From: Deltaproteobacteria bacterium
Lineage (GTDB): Bacteria > Desulfobacterota > JADFXK01
Assembly (NCBI GenBank): GCA_015233295.1
Contig: JADFYC010000042.1
Coordinates: forward strand, 1 to 15,690
Direction: 5' to 3'
Length of the DNA: 15,690 nt
Part shown: piece by piece, positions 9,351 to 15,685 of the stretch
Numbering within the stretch: position 1 is the stretch's first letter
Layout: each line of letters opens with the position of its first letter
The notes under the pieces: generated by a model
What the model was told of the DNA's origin: nothing
The model's database searches: none
What the model saw: the letters and a program-made list of their open reading frames with translations, nothing else
Position numbers and translations under genes: made by a program

Positions 9351-10003
9351 TACAACGTATTGGCTTTGAAATATCTTTGCCCCGTGAATGAGTACCTAAA
9401 TCCTTCTATTGTGAACAGCAGTCATTTTGGGGCAATTAGTTGCTTTTAGATTTCTTAATAATTCTCATTGTCGTAAAAAATATATTTAAAATAAAAATCC
9501 ATCATAGTTCTAAAACAAACAAAAGATATATTGATGCAAATTTCAATGCAAATAAAAATAAAAGTAATGGTGCCACGGAAGCGCAAATAGTAATTAAATA
9601 GATTGTAAATTTTGAACAAAGCAGAACGATGTAATCACCTGACCCAAATTCCCTTTCAATTATATTTATATTTGCTCTAATTATTCGCATCGATAAAAAT
9701 TCAGGTATAGAGAAGCCAAATTAAACCAGGATAACAATCAATTTAACATAAAAACCTACCTGTTCGAATGCCATTTCTTCCCCCAACCGCCAAATCTTCC
9801 CATCATCTAAATTGCGCAGATAACTGCACGCCGGGCTCTTCCTTTCACGCCCTTTATTATACTGCAACTCTCCCGAAAACATAATTTTTCCAGTCATTCC
9901 TTCAGGTCGTTATCGTCAGAGTGGTAACCCATAAGAAATAGATGATAGGAGAAAAATCGTTGGGTAATTTCGGCCGACCAGGGTGGTGTACTTTTTTCAC
10001 CGG
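9350..10003. other. AT-rich island and relic zone without a firm gene
   Basis: About 9440-9780 is markedly richer in A and T than the flanks. Both strands have short open frames there, and I cannot say which, if any, is real. A plus-strand frame (TTG 9440 to TAG 9601) reads a hydrophobic start, DFLIILIVV. The minus-strand frames are listed separately. No tRNA or repeat array was seen. Confidence 0.5.
9502..9690 (-). CDS. possible small membrane protein, weakly supported
   Basis: A 62-residue frame from ATG 9690 without a visible ribosome site. It has an N-terminal polar part (ANINIIEREFGSG) and two adjacent hydrophobic segments (FTIYLITICASVAPLLLFLF and FASIYLLFVLEL), so it would be a two-helix membrane peptide. 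The region is AT-rich and the opposite strand is also open, so it could be chance or the end of a decayed gene. No family recognised. Confidence 0.25.
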   Translation of the reverse strand: MRIIRANINIIEREFGSGDYIVLLCSKFTIYLITICASVAPLLLFLFALKFASIYLLFVLEL

Positions 10004-10020
10004 CAGGAAGATACTCGAGT
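9721..10020 (-). CDS. two short ORFs joined by an ATGA overlap, unknown
   Basis: The first frame has no clear start. It is open from about 10020 and reads EYLPAGEKSTPPWSAEITQ then FFSYHLFLMGYHSDDNDLKE, ending with TGA at 9896-9894. The second starts with the overlapping ATG at 9897 and gives 58 residues (MTGKIMFSGELQYNKGRERK ... WRLGEEMAFEQVGFYV) to TAA at 9721. A four-base ATGA overlap is typical of translational coupling and the composition looks protein-like. However, both are short, the first has no start, and its 5' part is antisense to the maturase fossil. They may be remnants of one decayed gene. No family recognised. Confidence 0.25.
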
Positions 10021-10172
10021 GTTTAACCTTCATAAGCATAAGAAGGAACGACGCTATATTTCTCGGGCTACAGCTTCCGCTTTCATCGTGACCTCAAAGA
10101 ACGGGAGAAGCCTTATTTGAAGATCCTTCCCTTAAGAAGGCGCTGCAGAGCGAGCATGAGAAACTGCGGTAA
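10004..10172 (+). pseudogene. fossil of a group II intron reverse transcriptase/maturase
   Basis: Three frames in succession give a family-typical stretch. QEDTRVFNLHKHKKE runs from 10004. GTTLYFSGYSFRFHRDLKER then EKPYLKILP runs from 10045 to 10131. LKKALQSEHEKLR runs from 10131 to the stop at 10170-10172. The pattern KTRV...FLGYxFRxxRDLKGRxxxYLNVxPSKKALxxExEKLR is the junction between the reverse transcriptase thumb and the maturase domain of bacterial group II intron proteins. Two frameshifts and a stop occur within 170 bases. The catalytic YADD part and the intron RNA domains V and VI are not seen. It is a dead fragment of a mobile intron. The downstream sequence to about 10330 may be a more decayed tail, but I could not align it with confidence. 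Confidence 0.6.
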
Positions 10173-10479
10173 ATCATGGGCACGAAGAGGTGCAGGCGAC
10201 CTTGCCAAATTTTAGGGACTCTAATTCATTCTTTTGACTGATTAATGGCTTGGTTACCCCTGAAGGGAGGCTAACGTGAAAAGCTGGGATTATAACCATC
10301 GGGAATGTAGAGGTTCGGGCCACCCCAACTGAGTGCAACAATAAAGAAATATTCAGAAGGAGCATTCGAGTCTTGTTTGACCCCATTTAGCTGGGGTGCC
10401 TGGCCGCAATTCCGTAGGCTTTATCCGCGTCTATTCCCATTGTTCCCATCCGGGGAATTTAGCACATGTTTTTAAAATT
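10173..10479. other. intergenic remnant sequence, no gene seen
   Basis: About 300 bases without a supportable gene. A small hairpin (CCCCA at 10381-10385 pairing with TGGGG at 10392-10396) is present, without a T tract on either strand. The first part may be the decayed tail of the maturase. Confidence 0.4.
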
Positions 10480-10523
10480 GATCAATTGGATTGAGTTACT
10501 CTACCATCTGAGCCTTACTCCGC
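10480..10523 (-). tRNA. tRNA-like 5' half (relic)
   Basis: Read on the minus strand, GCTCAGATGGTAGAGTA matches the D-arm of bacterial tRNAs (stem GCTC/GAGT around a GGTA loop). It is followed by a weak anticodon-like arm, TCA-ATCCAAT-TGA. The 3' half, T-arm and a matching acceptor strand are missing, so this cannot be a functional tRNA. It may be a fragment left by recombination at a tRNA gene. It lies just beyond the stop codon of the DUF3300 gene. Chance resemblance is possible. Confidence 0.3.
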
Positions 10524-10524
10524 G

Positions 10525-12000
10525 TTATTTGTGATCTTTTCCGGCCCGGCCTTTCGGTTCAGGTCGAGGTGAGACTGGGTGTGATGCAGGCCGCTGAGTA
10601 ATGGGTTTAGATACGCCAGAAGTTGCTGCCCTGCCACTGGACGTAGAAGTTCGTGTGGAAGATGTCCCCGCTATCCGGTTGGTGGTCGACCTTGATCCCG
10701 TTGTCATCCCCGTTGATCTGGGTTTTGGTCCTCCGGTTGTTCCAGAAGATCTTGTTTTTGTTCCAGTAAATCCTGATTTGGTGCCGGTAAATCCTGATTT
10801 GGTGCCGGTAAACCCCGATTTGGTGCCGGTAAATCCCGACTTGGTCCCAGTGGTTCCAGTAAATCCTGATTTGGTGCCGGTAAATCCTGATTTGGTGCCG
10901 GTAAACCCCGATTTGGTTCCGGTAAATCCTGACTTGGTCCCGGTAAACCCCGATTTGGTGCCGGTGGTGCCCGTAAATCCCGACTTGGTCCCAGTGGTAC
11001 CCGTAAATCCTGACTTGGTCCCGGTAAATCCCGATTTGGTGCCAGTGGTTCCTGTAAATCCTGATTTGGTTCCTGTAAATCCCGATTTGGTGCCCGGTCC
11101 TTGCACGGGGGTCAACTTCGGCGGGTGAGGGTCAAACTTGCCGTTAAACCGGCTGGCCGTATCCTGACGGTTATAAGGCAACCCTTGCCTGTGTATAGGA
11201 TTGTGCTCCCACCGATTAAATTTATCATGACGCCCGCGAATATTGATGTTGTTATAGTTAACAGTTTTATTAATATTGATGTTTACCTCCCGCTGACCCC
11301 AATTGGGTGCCACCCAGGAGTTGACCGCCGCACCCACCATAAAACCAGCCGTAAATCCAATAACACCTGCTACTACAGGAACCTCGGCCGGAGTCGAGTA
11401 TACCACTGGGCTGGGCGGGTAGGCCGGATAGAGCCAAGGCCCGTAGACCACTGTCGGATTATAAACAGGAACATAGACGACTTCAGGGGCGGGTGGTTCA
11501 ATCCGAATGATCTTCTGCTCCACGATCACCTTCTGCTGATTAGACGTCTTCAGATAACCCGCAGACTGGGCTTTAAGCCGCAATTCTTGAACGGTGTCCA
11601 TCACTTCGGGTTGTTGACTCAGAAAGGCGTTGCCGAGGGACGCTGTCCACTCGATTTGTTCATTCATCATCTGGAGTACTCTGGGGACGTGAGCCACTGA
11701 TTTGACACTCACATCCCAGGGCGCCTCTATCAAGGCAGCATCTAATTGGTCTCCTTGGAGAGTTGAATTTTGGGCCACCCACGCTGCCGCTTGCTGTACC
11801 TCCACCGGGTAGGTCCCGGCCATCAGCACCTGAATCAACAGCGAGTCTGGATAGAGGGCAACCGGCGCCAACATCTGGGCCAGTTCCGCCTTGCTGTATA
11901 CCGCGGGCGCTGCAGCCTGGCTCCTGGCAATGGCGGGCAAGGCCAGCATCACCAAAAACAACCAAGTCGACACCCTGATTAATAAATTTGGCTTTCTCAT
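10525..12000 (-). CDS. exported DUF3300 protein with GTKSGFT repeat tract
   Basis: Intact gene of 491 residues. ATG 12000 is preceded by an excellent AAGGAGGTG. Residues 1-28 are a signal peptide (WLFLVMLALPAIARSQA). About 35-265 is a DUF3300 domain of unknown function, with family hallmarks LAQMLAPVALYPDSLLIQVL, GTYPVEVQQAAAWV, YLKTSNQQKVIVEQ and VVYVPVYNPTVVYGPW. A Gly-rich hydrophobic stretch (VVAGVIGFTAGFMVGAAV) could touch a membrane. Residues about 302-413 consist of 14 copies of GTKSGFT, four of them preceded by an extra GTT. The last 75 residues are a Ser/Thr/Arg/Pro-rich, basic tail (RTSTSSGRAATSG). It is probably periplasmic or surface-attached, with a disordered, positively charged tail. 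Long gaps on both sides suggest a single-gene unit. Repeat number is likely to vary between strains. Confidence 0.9.
   Translation of the reverse strand: MRKPNLLIRVSTWLFLVMLALPAIARSQAAAPAVYSKAELAQMLAPVALYPDSLLIQVLMAGTYPVEVQQAAAWVAQNSTLQGDQLDAALIEAPWDVSVKSVAHVPRVLQMMNEQIEWTASLGNAFLSQQPEVMDTVQELRLKAQSAGYLKTSNQQKVIVEQKIIRIEPPAPEVVYVPVYNPTVVYGPWLYPAYPPSPVVYSTPAEVPVVAGVIGFTAGFMVGAAVNSWVAPNWGQREVNININKTVNYNNINIRGRHDKFNRWEHNPIHRQGLPYNRQDTASRFNGKFDPHPPKLTPVQGPGTKSGFTGTKSGFTGTTGTKSGFTGTKSGFTGTTGTKSGFTGTTGTKSGFTGTKSGFTGTKSGFTGTKSGFTGTKSGFTGTTGTKSGFTGTKSGFTGTKSGFTGTKSGFTGTKTRSSGTTGGPKPRSTGMTTGSRSTTNRIAGTSSTRTSTSSGRAATSGVSKPITQRPASHPVSPRPEPKGRAGKDHK
10760..11094 (-). repeat. 14-unit 21-bp tandem repeat inside the DUF3300 gene
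   Basis: The units are 21 bp, each encoding GTKSGFT, with four 9-bp inserts encoding GTT (after units 2, 4, 5 and 10). The protein unit is almost invariant while third codon positions vary (AAA against GGG/GGA choices, CCG/CCC/CCA on the plus strand). So the tract is not a perfect fresh expansion and appears to be held constant at protein level. The period keeps the plus strand open as well, which creates a false antisense ORF. Confidence 0.95.
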
Positions 12001-12971
12001 AACACCTCCTTTTCTGGCAAGCTCCTGTTTACGCTATTGTCTTCTTTTAGAAAAGTAACTTGTTAATTTTGACTGATTCGCTTCCGGTTAAACTGGCCTG
12101 GTAATTCAACACGAGATAATTTTTGGTTGGTAGACATTACTTTTCGGTGAACGGTTTTCAATAGGACGTGATACGTCTTCTTTACAGGAAGGTTGGGGAG
12201 ATGAGTTATTATGAAGGAAATTCTTTCACATCTGTTGGATATGATGGGCATCAAATATAGACGAGGCCGGCTTGATTTTTCTGAAGGTCTAATGCACTCA
12301 TCCGTGGGCTCAATAAGACCCCCCCCAAGCGTACTCAGGCTTGTCTTGAGTCGGATCGGGCTTATCCCAAGACTTTCTAAGCGGACAGATGGACTCAAGG
12401 CAAGTTCAATCATAACACCATGAACTCCAGCCGCACGTGATCTGACAGCCTTACTAAAAAGAGTTACCAGATCAGGAGAGAAAGAATGCCGAAGCCAAGA
12501 AGGGCCAACAAGGGGATCGCTGGGCGAAACAAGTTCTTCCTTTAAGTCAGATATGGCGGCTACACTGGAAACCCACCTTTCCGGTATGACTGTAGAATAT
12601 TGGTTGTCATTTTCAAGGCTAAGAAAATAATTTTGCTTTTATTACATGTAACCTATCATAACCACTTCTGTAATCACCTGCCAGAAAATCATGAGATCGG
12701 AACCCAAAAGATATGATATTACTATAACATAACTCAGGAAATGATGCAAGATAAATCCTGAATCCTGTGTCGGCTATTTCAATAAGATTTTAAATGCGCG
12801 GCCTCTTTAGCGCGGAAACACGAGTTGCTTTTTGTAATTAGGAGCGGATGTTCGGAGGTGGTGCGGAGGGTGACTCTGACCAGCCGGCTGAATAGGAGGT
12901 CGGAAAGGTGGAAGGTCGTTGGCAAAGGTCGACCTTTGCATAAGAAAAGCTTCTTCCGACGCTACGTGTCT
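12001..12971. other. intergenic region of about 970 bases, no firm gene
   Basis: Open frames here are short. The best is a 70-codon plus-strand frame from ATG 12211 with GGGGAG upstream (MKEILSHLLDMMGIKYRRGR), overlapped by an equally long antisense frame. Its composition is not convincing and it contains a C8 run (12319-12326). A 19-codon frame from ATG 12486 with AGGAGAG upstream (MPKPRRANKGIAGRNKFFL) looks like a truncated start. The 5' control region of the DUF3300 gene should lie near 12010-12100. Confidence 0.5.
12922..12939. repeat. 18-bp perfect palindrome
   Basis: GCAAAGGTCGACCTTTGC is its own reverse complement with no spacer. It lies 32 bases beyond the stop of the broken formylglycine-enzyme-like gene. 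Lack of a loop and of a T tract argues against a terminator. It could be a dimeric repressor site or a recombination site, but no regulator gene is adjacent. Confidence 0.6.
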
Positions 12972-13645
12972 CTAAGGCTGACCTAACGCTGCACGGAAGC
13001 CCAGGTAGCTACTCGCGTCGGTCGGCACGTAGCTGTCGCGGTTGGAGCACCGCAGGTAAAAGGCATAGTAGCCCCAACCGCTGCCCCGAAGAACCCGGAG
13101 CGAGCCGGAATCAGGACCACGGGTATCACCACCGGTCGCCCCAAATTTGCCATACCAGCTACCGTCATACCAATCCCAGACCCGCTCACAAACATTTCCA
13201 GCCATATCGTAAAGACCATACCCATTGGCGCTGTAAGTCCCCACCGGGGTGATCCCATTTTCTTTACAGTCAGAGTAGTTCGCCTTGCTGCAATCAATAT
13301 GGTCTTTGTATTTACCGCCATGGCTGAACCGGCGTTGTCAAATCCATACCCGTGTGTCTTGGCCCAATCGTAAACATCCTTCCACTGTGCCCCGGTGATT
13401 AGGTACTTCTCCATATAAAAGCTGCTGACGGAGAGCTTATGCACCGGACGTTCATAGCGAAAGCCTTCTTGGTAAGAATCGCCTATATTGAATTCCCCAG
13501 CCGGAATGTGGACCATGTTGCCGTTAGAACGGGTCGTCCAGGGTCACCAAGAGACTTGGATACAGGCTATCATCAATGATATCAGAGCCACCCCAATCAC
13601 CAGGCGGGCAACCATCGCCAGGCAGTTTATCCGATTCCCTTTCAT
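12972..13645 (-). pseudogene. formylglycine-generating-enzyme-like lipoprotein, broken
   Basis: SUMF1/FGE-sulfatase-type protein. ATG 13645 has GAGGGA upstream and opens a signal with a lipobox-like end (VIGVALISLMIAC). The same frame hits TGA at 13544-13546 after IQVSW, then continues TTRSNGNMVHIPAGEFNIGD, RPVHKLSVSSFYMEKYLITG and YGFDNAGSAM. Near 13316-13324 one base is lost and the next frame gives CSKANYSDCKENGITPVGTY, YGLYDMAGNVCERVWDWYDG and VLRGSGWGYYAFYLRCSNRD to the stop at 12972. Compared with the family, about 80-90 residues are missing between FDNAGS and ANY. These include the VNWYDAVKWCN and ANGYRLPTEAEWEYAARGG blocks, so the fold core is gone. A TGA, a frameshift and an internal deletion together make it a pseudogene unless the TGA and shift are sequence errors. 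Most relatives lack the catalytic cysteine pair and act as binding domains. Confidence 0.8.
12991..13080 (-). other. C-ending codon segment resembling a retroelement variable region
   Basis: The last 30 codons of the formylglycine-enzyme-like gene (after RVLRGSGW) switch from T-ending codons to a run rich in NNC codons: TAC, GCC, TGC, TCC, AAC, GAC, AGC, ACC. These fall at the positions that diversity-generating retroelements vary in this fold, where a template would carry AAC. Invariant positions (R, P, LGFR) keep CGG, CGC, CCG and GGC. No template repeat or intact retroelement reverse transcriptase is in the window, so this is a resemblance only. Confidence 0.35.
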
Positions 13646-14146
13646 AATAATCCCTCTTGGGCAACCCAAGGTTCCTCATAATTTATACTCATCAGACAAT
13701 CATAGGCTGAAAAAAGTTCCAGCAAGTTATGCATTCTTTTCTGGTTCAGCAAGACTCCTGGAGTGAGACGTTAGTTACCTGAATTGTGTCATCGTAGCGT
13801 CGGGCGTGGACGCCTCATCGGTTGGCCAAGGACATATTTTTATCGCAGACTCGAGAACTGGCAGAGGACGAGCCCAGGCCCCATCCCTGTAAGTTTAGCC
13901 GTCTTTGCCGATCCCATATCCTTACGCTGGATATCCCAAGAATCATTCATTGCTTTTTTTAGGAATACGGAATATTATCAAGATTTGAAATTAGATGATG
14001 AGGGGTTTGCTTGATCACAGAAATCGCGATATGAATACATTTTGAGGCGTTAGTCTATTTTATTTTATGCATCTGGGTCCGAAAGTCGGGAATGTGATTT
14101 TTTTCACCAGCCACTCCGACACCAGGAACCTGTGGAGGTTAAAAAG
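13646..14146. other. divergent intergenic region, no gene seen
   Basis: About 500 bases between the formylglycine-enzyme-like gene (minus) and the membrane protein (plus). A 76-codon plus-strand frame at 13784-14014 has no ribosome site and no recognisable motif. It should hold the promoters of both flanking genes; none stands out. Confidence 0.5.
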
Positions 14147-14545
14147 ATGAAAAGGCTAAAGAACGCCAGGCGCATAATTTCACTGGTCAGTGTGGCTTTG
14201 TTCTTGTTGCTTAGCCTACGCATCATATGGGTCGCAATTGTCACCGGAAGAGGTTTGGTTCCGGCATTGGTTGTTTCAGTTATTCTTCCTGCCTTGTCCT
14301 ATGGTTTGGTCCGGAAAAAGAACTGGGCGGCGCGGGGTACGGCCCTCATTTATTTGTTAGCCGCAATTACGCTGCCTATCGCCATATTCAACCCTTTTAC
14401 TGCGGGTGACTACATTGCGGCCGGGAAGAAACCGCCCGATGTCGCCGTTTCCCTAAGTTGGATGGTTCCTCTTGAAATTGCTCTACTATCAGCAATCTAC
14501 ATATTGGACCCAAGGAAGGGGTCTCATGAGGATAACGATAGATAG
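14147..14545 (+). CDS. four-helix membrane protein, unknown function
   Basis: 132 residues from ATG 14147, which has TGGAGG eight bases upstream. An in-frame GTG at 14132 overlaps that ribosome site, so the ATG is preferred. After a basic start (KRLKNARR) there are four hydrophobic segments: IISLVSVALFLLLSLRIIWV, LVPALVVSVILPALSYGLV, GTALIYLLAAITLPIAIF and WMVPLEIALLSAIYIL. A short loop (NPFTAGDYIAAGKKPPD) follows segment three and the tail is charged (DPRKGSHEDNDR). Positive residues at the N-terminus and after segment two (RKKNWAAR) suggest an N-in topology. I do not recognise a family with certainty. No partner gene lies close downstream, so it is probably transcribed alone. Confidence 0.8.
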   Translation: MKRLKNARRIISLVSVALFLLLSLRIIWVAIVTGRGLVPALVVSVILPALSYGLVRKKNWAARGTALIYLLAAITLPIAIFNPFTAGDYIAAGKKPPDVAVSLSWMVPLEIALLSAIYILDPRKGSHEDNDR

Positions 14546-14868
14546 AGTCTATGTATAGATCATGGTTCCCCTATGTTATGGCCGATAGATTACCCGGGAC
14601 GTCTTCTGAAATCCATTGTTAGCTACTACTTATTTTAACGCTACAGTCTGTGACACCACAGTTCTGAAGCATACCTGGACCAGTTCCAATTTCAATGACC
14701 AGCCTCTTGCCTCGCCAGTTTTAGGCCAATTGTTTCATCCCCATAATTAACTAAAGCCCAGATGTGGTCGCACAGTACATGCCTGGGTCAATATAGAGAC
14801 CGCTGGATAAAGAAATACGGGTCGGACATAGGCCCCACGATGAGTGCCCGCCACCACCTAACTACTCC
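14546..14868. other. intergenic region, mostly without features
   Basis: About 320 bases between converging genes. Apart from the possible methyltransferase scrap at 14619-14717 I see no gene, RNA or clear terminator. AGTCTATG and similar short AT-rich words follow the stop at 14545 but do not form a strong hairpin. Confidence 0.5.
14619..14717 (-). pseudogene. possible scrap of a SAM-dependent methyltransferase
   Basis: A 32-codon minus-strand stretch reads WRGKRLVIEIGTGPGML then QNCGVTDCSVKISSS and stops. The first part resembles motif I of class I methyltransferases (V-L-E-I-G-T-G-x-G), and VKISSS resembles the following VDIS strand, with the segment between them shortened. It is far too short to be a gene and has no start. 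Chance is possible. Confidence 0.2.
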
Positions 14869-15581
14869 CTATGGAGAGGCCAGACCGCCCTTGCGACCGG
14901 ATGGATTAGGACGGGTTTGGGGCGGTGGAATAAATTTGCGTTGGCATTCCCTGATGTCATATCCGTTTTTGGCCGCCTCAACACAACTTTTTTCTTTCTG
15001 GTACCTGGAAATTTTGGCCTGAATATCCTTCACGACACTGGTCTTTGAGGCTTCAACATTACACTTGATATTAATGCATCCATTGATCTCCTCTTCATGT
15101 TTAGCCGCCTCAACACAGCTTTTCCTTTTCTGACCCCTGGAAATGTTGGTCTCAATATATTTCAGAGCTTCGGCCCTCAATCTATCAAAATCTTTATTTT
15201 TCGGGCTGGATTGGCTTGAGGTAGTCTGAAATGACGGAAAATATTTGTTACATGCGCTGATTTCAGATTGACTCCTGGCGGCCTCAACACAAACCTTGTC
15301 TTTCTGTTTCGCTGAGATGTTAGCTTCAAGAAGACTCAAAGCTCTGGTCTTTGAGGCTTGAATATCCGACTTTATGCCTCGGCATTCATTGATCTCCTCT
15401 AAATGTTTAGCCGCCTCAACACAGCTTTTCCAGTTCTGACTCTTGGAAATGTTGGCTTCAATATCCTGCAGGGCTTTAATCCTCAAGGTTTCAATATCCG
15501 TACCCCCTGGTTTGGAAGTATCCGCGGCATATCCAATAACGGCCAGGGCCAGGGAGATAAGAAGGCTCTTCGCTGTTTCAA
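14869..15581 (-). CDS. exported protein of four CX12C helical repeats
   Basis: Family not recognised. The frame ending at 14869 contains four copies of a roughly 38-residue unit: I-x-A-N/K-I-S-x-x-QK-x-KSCVEAAK-x-x-x-EI-x-x-C. Each has two cysteines spaced exactly CX12C (C22/C35, C66/C79, C124/C137, C168/C181, counted from TTG 15486). The units look helical, so each may be a disulfide-closed helical hairpin. A Ser-rich linker (TTSSQSSPK) splits them two and two, and the tail is Pro-rich. The only in-frame starts are poor. TTG 15486 would omit a signal-peptide-like stretch, KSLLISLALAVIGYAAD, read in the same frame upstream. That stretch reaches 15570 with no start of its own; TTG 15581 (MKQR) joins it only with a one-base shift. 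So the real gene probably starts near 15581 and carries an indel. A terminator at 15654-15685 isolates it from the gene to the right. Confidence 0.7.
14955..15470 (-). repeat. four diverged DNA repeats encoding the CX12C units
   Basis: The plus-strand word GCCGCCTCAACACA or close variants recurs near 14973, 15103, 15279 and 15408, each followed by a block ending in TGGAAAT or GAGATG. The copies near 15103 and 15408 share a run of about 25 identical bases. The similarity shows that the protein arose by internal duplication, probably of a two-unit block. Confidence 0.8.
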
Positions 15582-15653
15582 ATGGGTAGCTCTAAAGGCT
15601 CTGGCCCAGGGACGCAAAGTTTACCACTTTAATCCCAATACCTGTTGTGCTAT

Positions 15654-15685
15654 AAAAAAGAGGGATGGTTGAGCCACCCACCTCT
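15654..15685 (-). terminator. intrinsic terminator of a gene right of the window
   Basis: On the minus strand AGAGG-TG-GGTGG, loop CTCAA, CCATC-CCTCT forms a ten-pair stem with a two-base bulge. It is followed directly by a run of five more Ts (15658-15654). This is a good Rho-independent terminator for a minus-strand gene beyond 15690, and it lies about 70 bases upstream of the CX12C repeat gene. Confidence 0.65.

Noticed and set aside
10004..10172. Reverse transcriptase of a diversity-generating retroelement paired with the FGE-like gene
   Set aside because: The residues match the group II intron thumb/maturase pattern, not the short C-terminal region of retroelement reverse transcriptases, and no template repeat is seen beside it.
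10760..11094. CRISPR-like regular repeats
   Set aside because: The units are contiguous 21-bp coding repeats without spacers, inside an intact protein gene.
10601..11128. A 175-codon plus-strand ORF rich in VPVNPDL repeats
   Set aside because: It is the antisense shadow of the GTKSGFT repeat. A 21-bp period without stops on one strand stays open on the other, and the signal peptide, ribosome site and DUF3300 domain are all on the minus strand.
12211..12423. A 70-codon plus-strand ORF with a weak ribosome site
   Set aside because: An antisense frame of similar length covers it, no motif is recognisable, and it runs through a C8 homopolymer.
12922..12939. Terminator for the FGE-like gene
   Set aside because: The palindrome has no loop and no T tract on either strand.
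13784..14014. A 76-codon plus-strand ORF
   Set aside because: No ribosome site, no hydrophobic or family pattern; it looks like chance.
15590..15640. Cyclic di-GMP-I riboswitch because of GGGACGCAAAG on the plus strand
   Set aside because: The required preceding stem with its GNRA-type loop and the second helix are not formed. Only the short core word matches, and the neighbouring terminator reads on the other strand.
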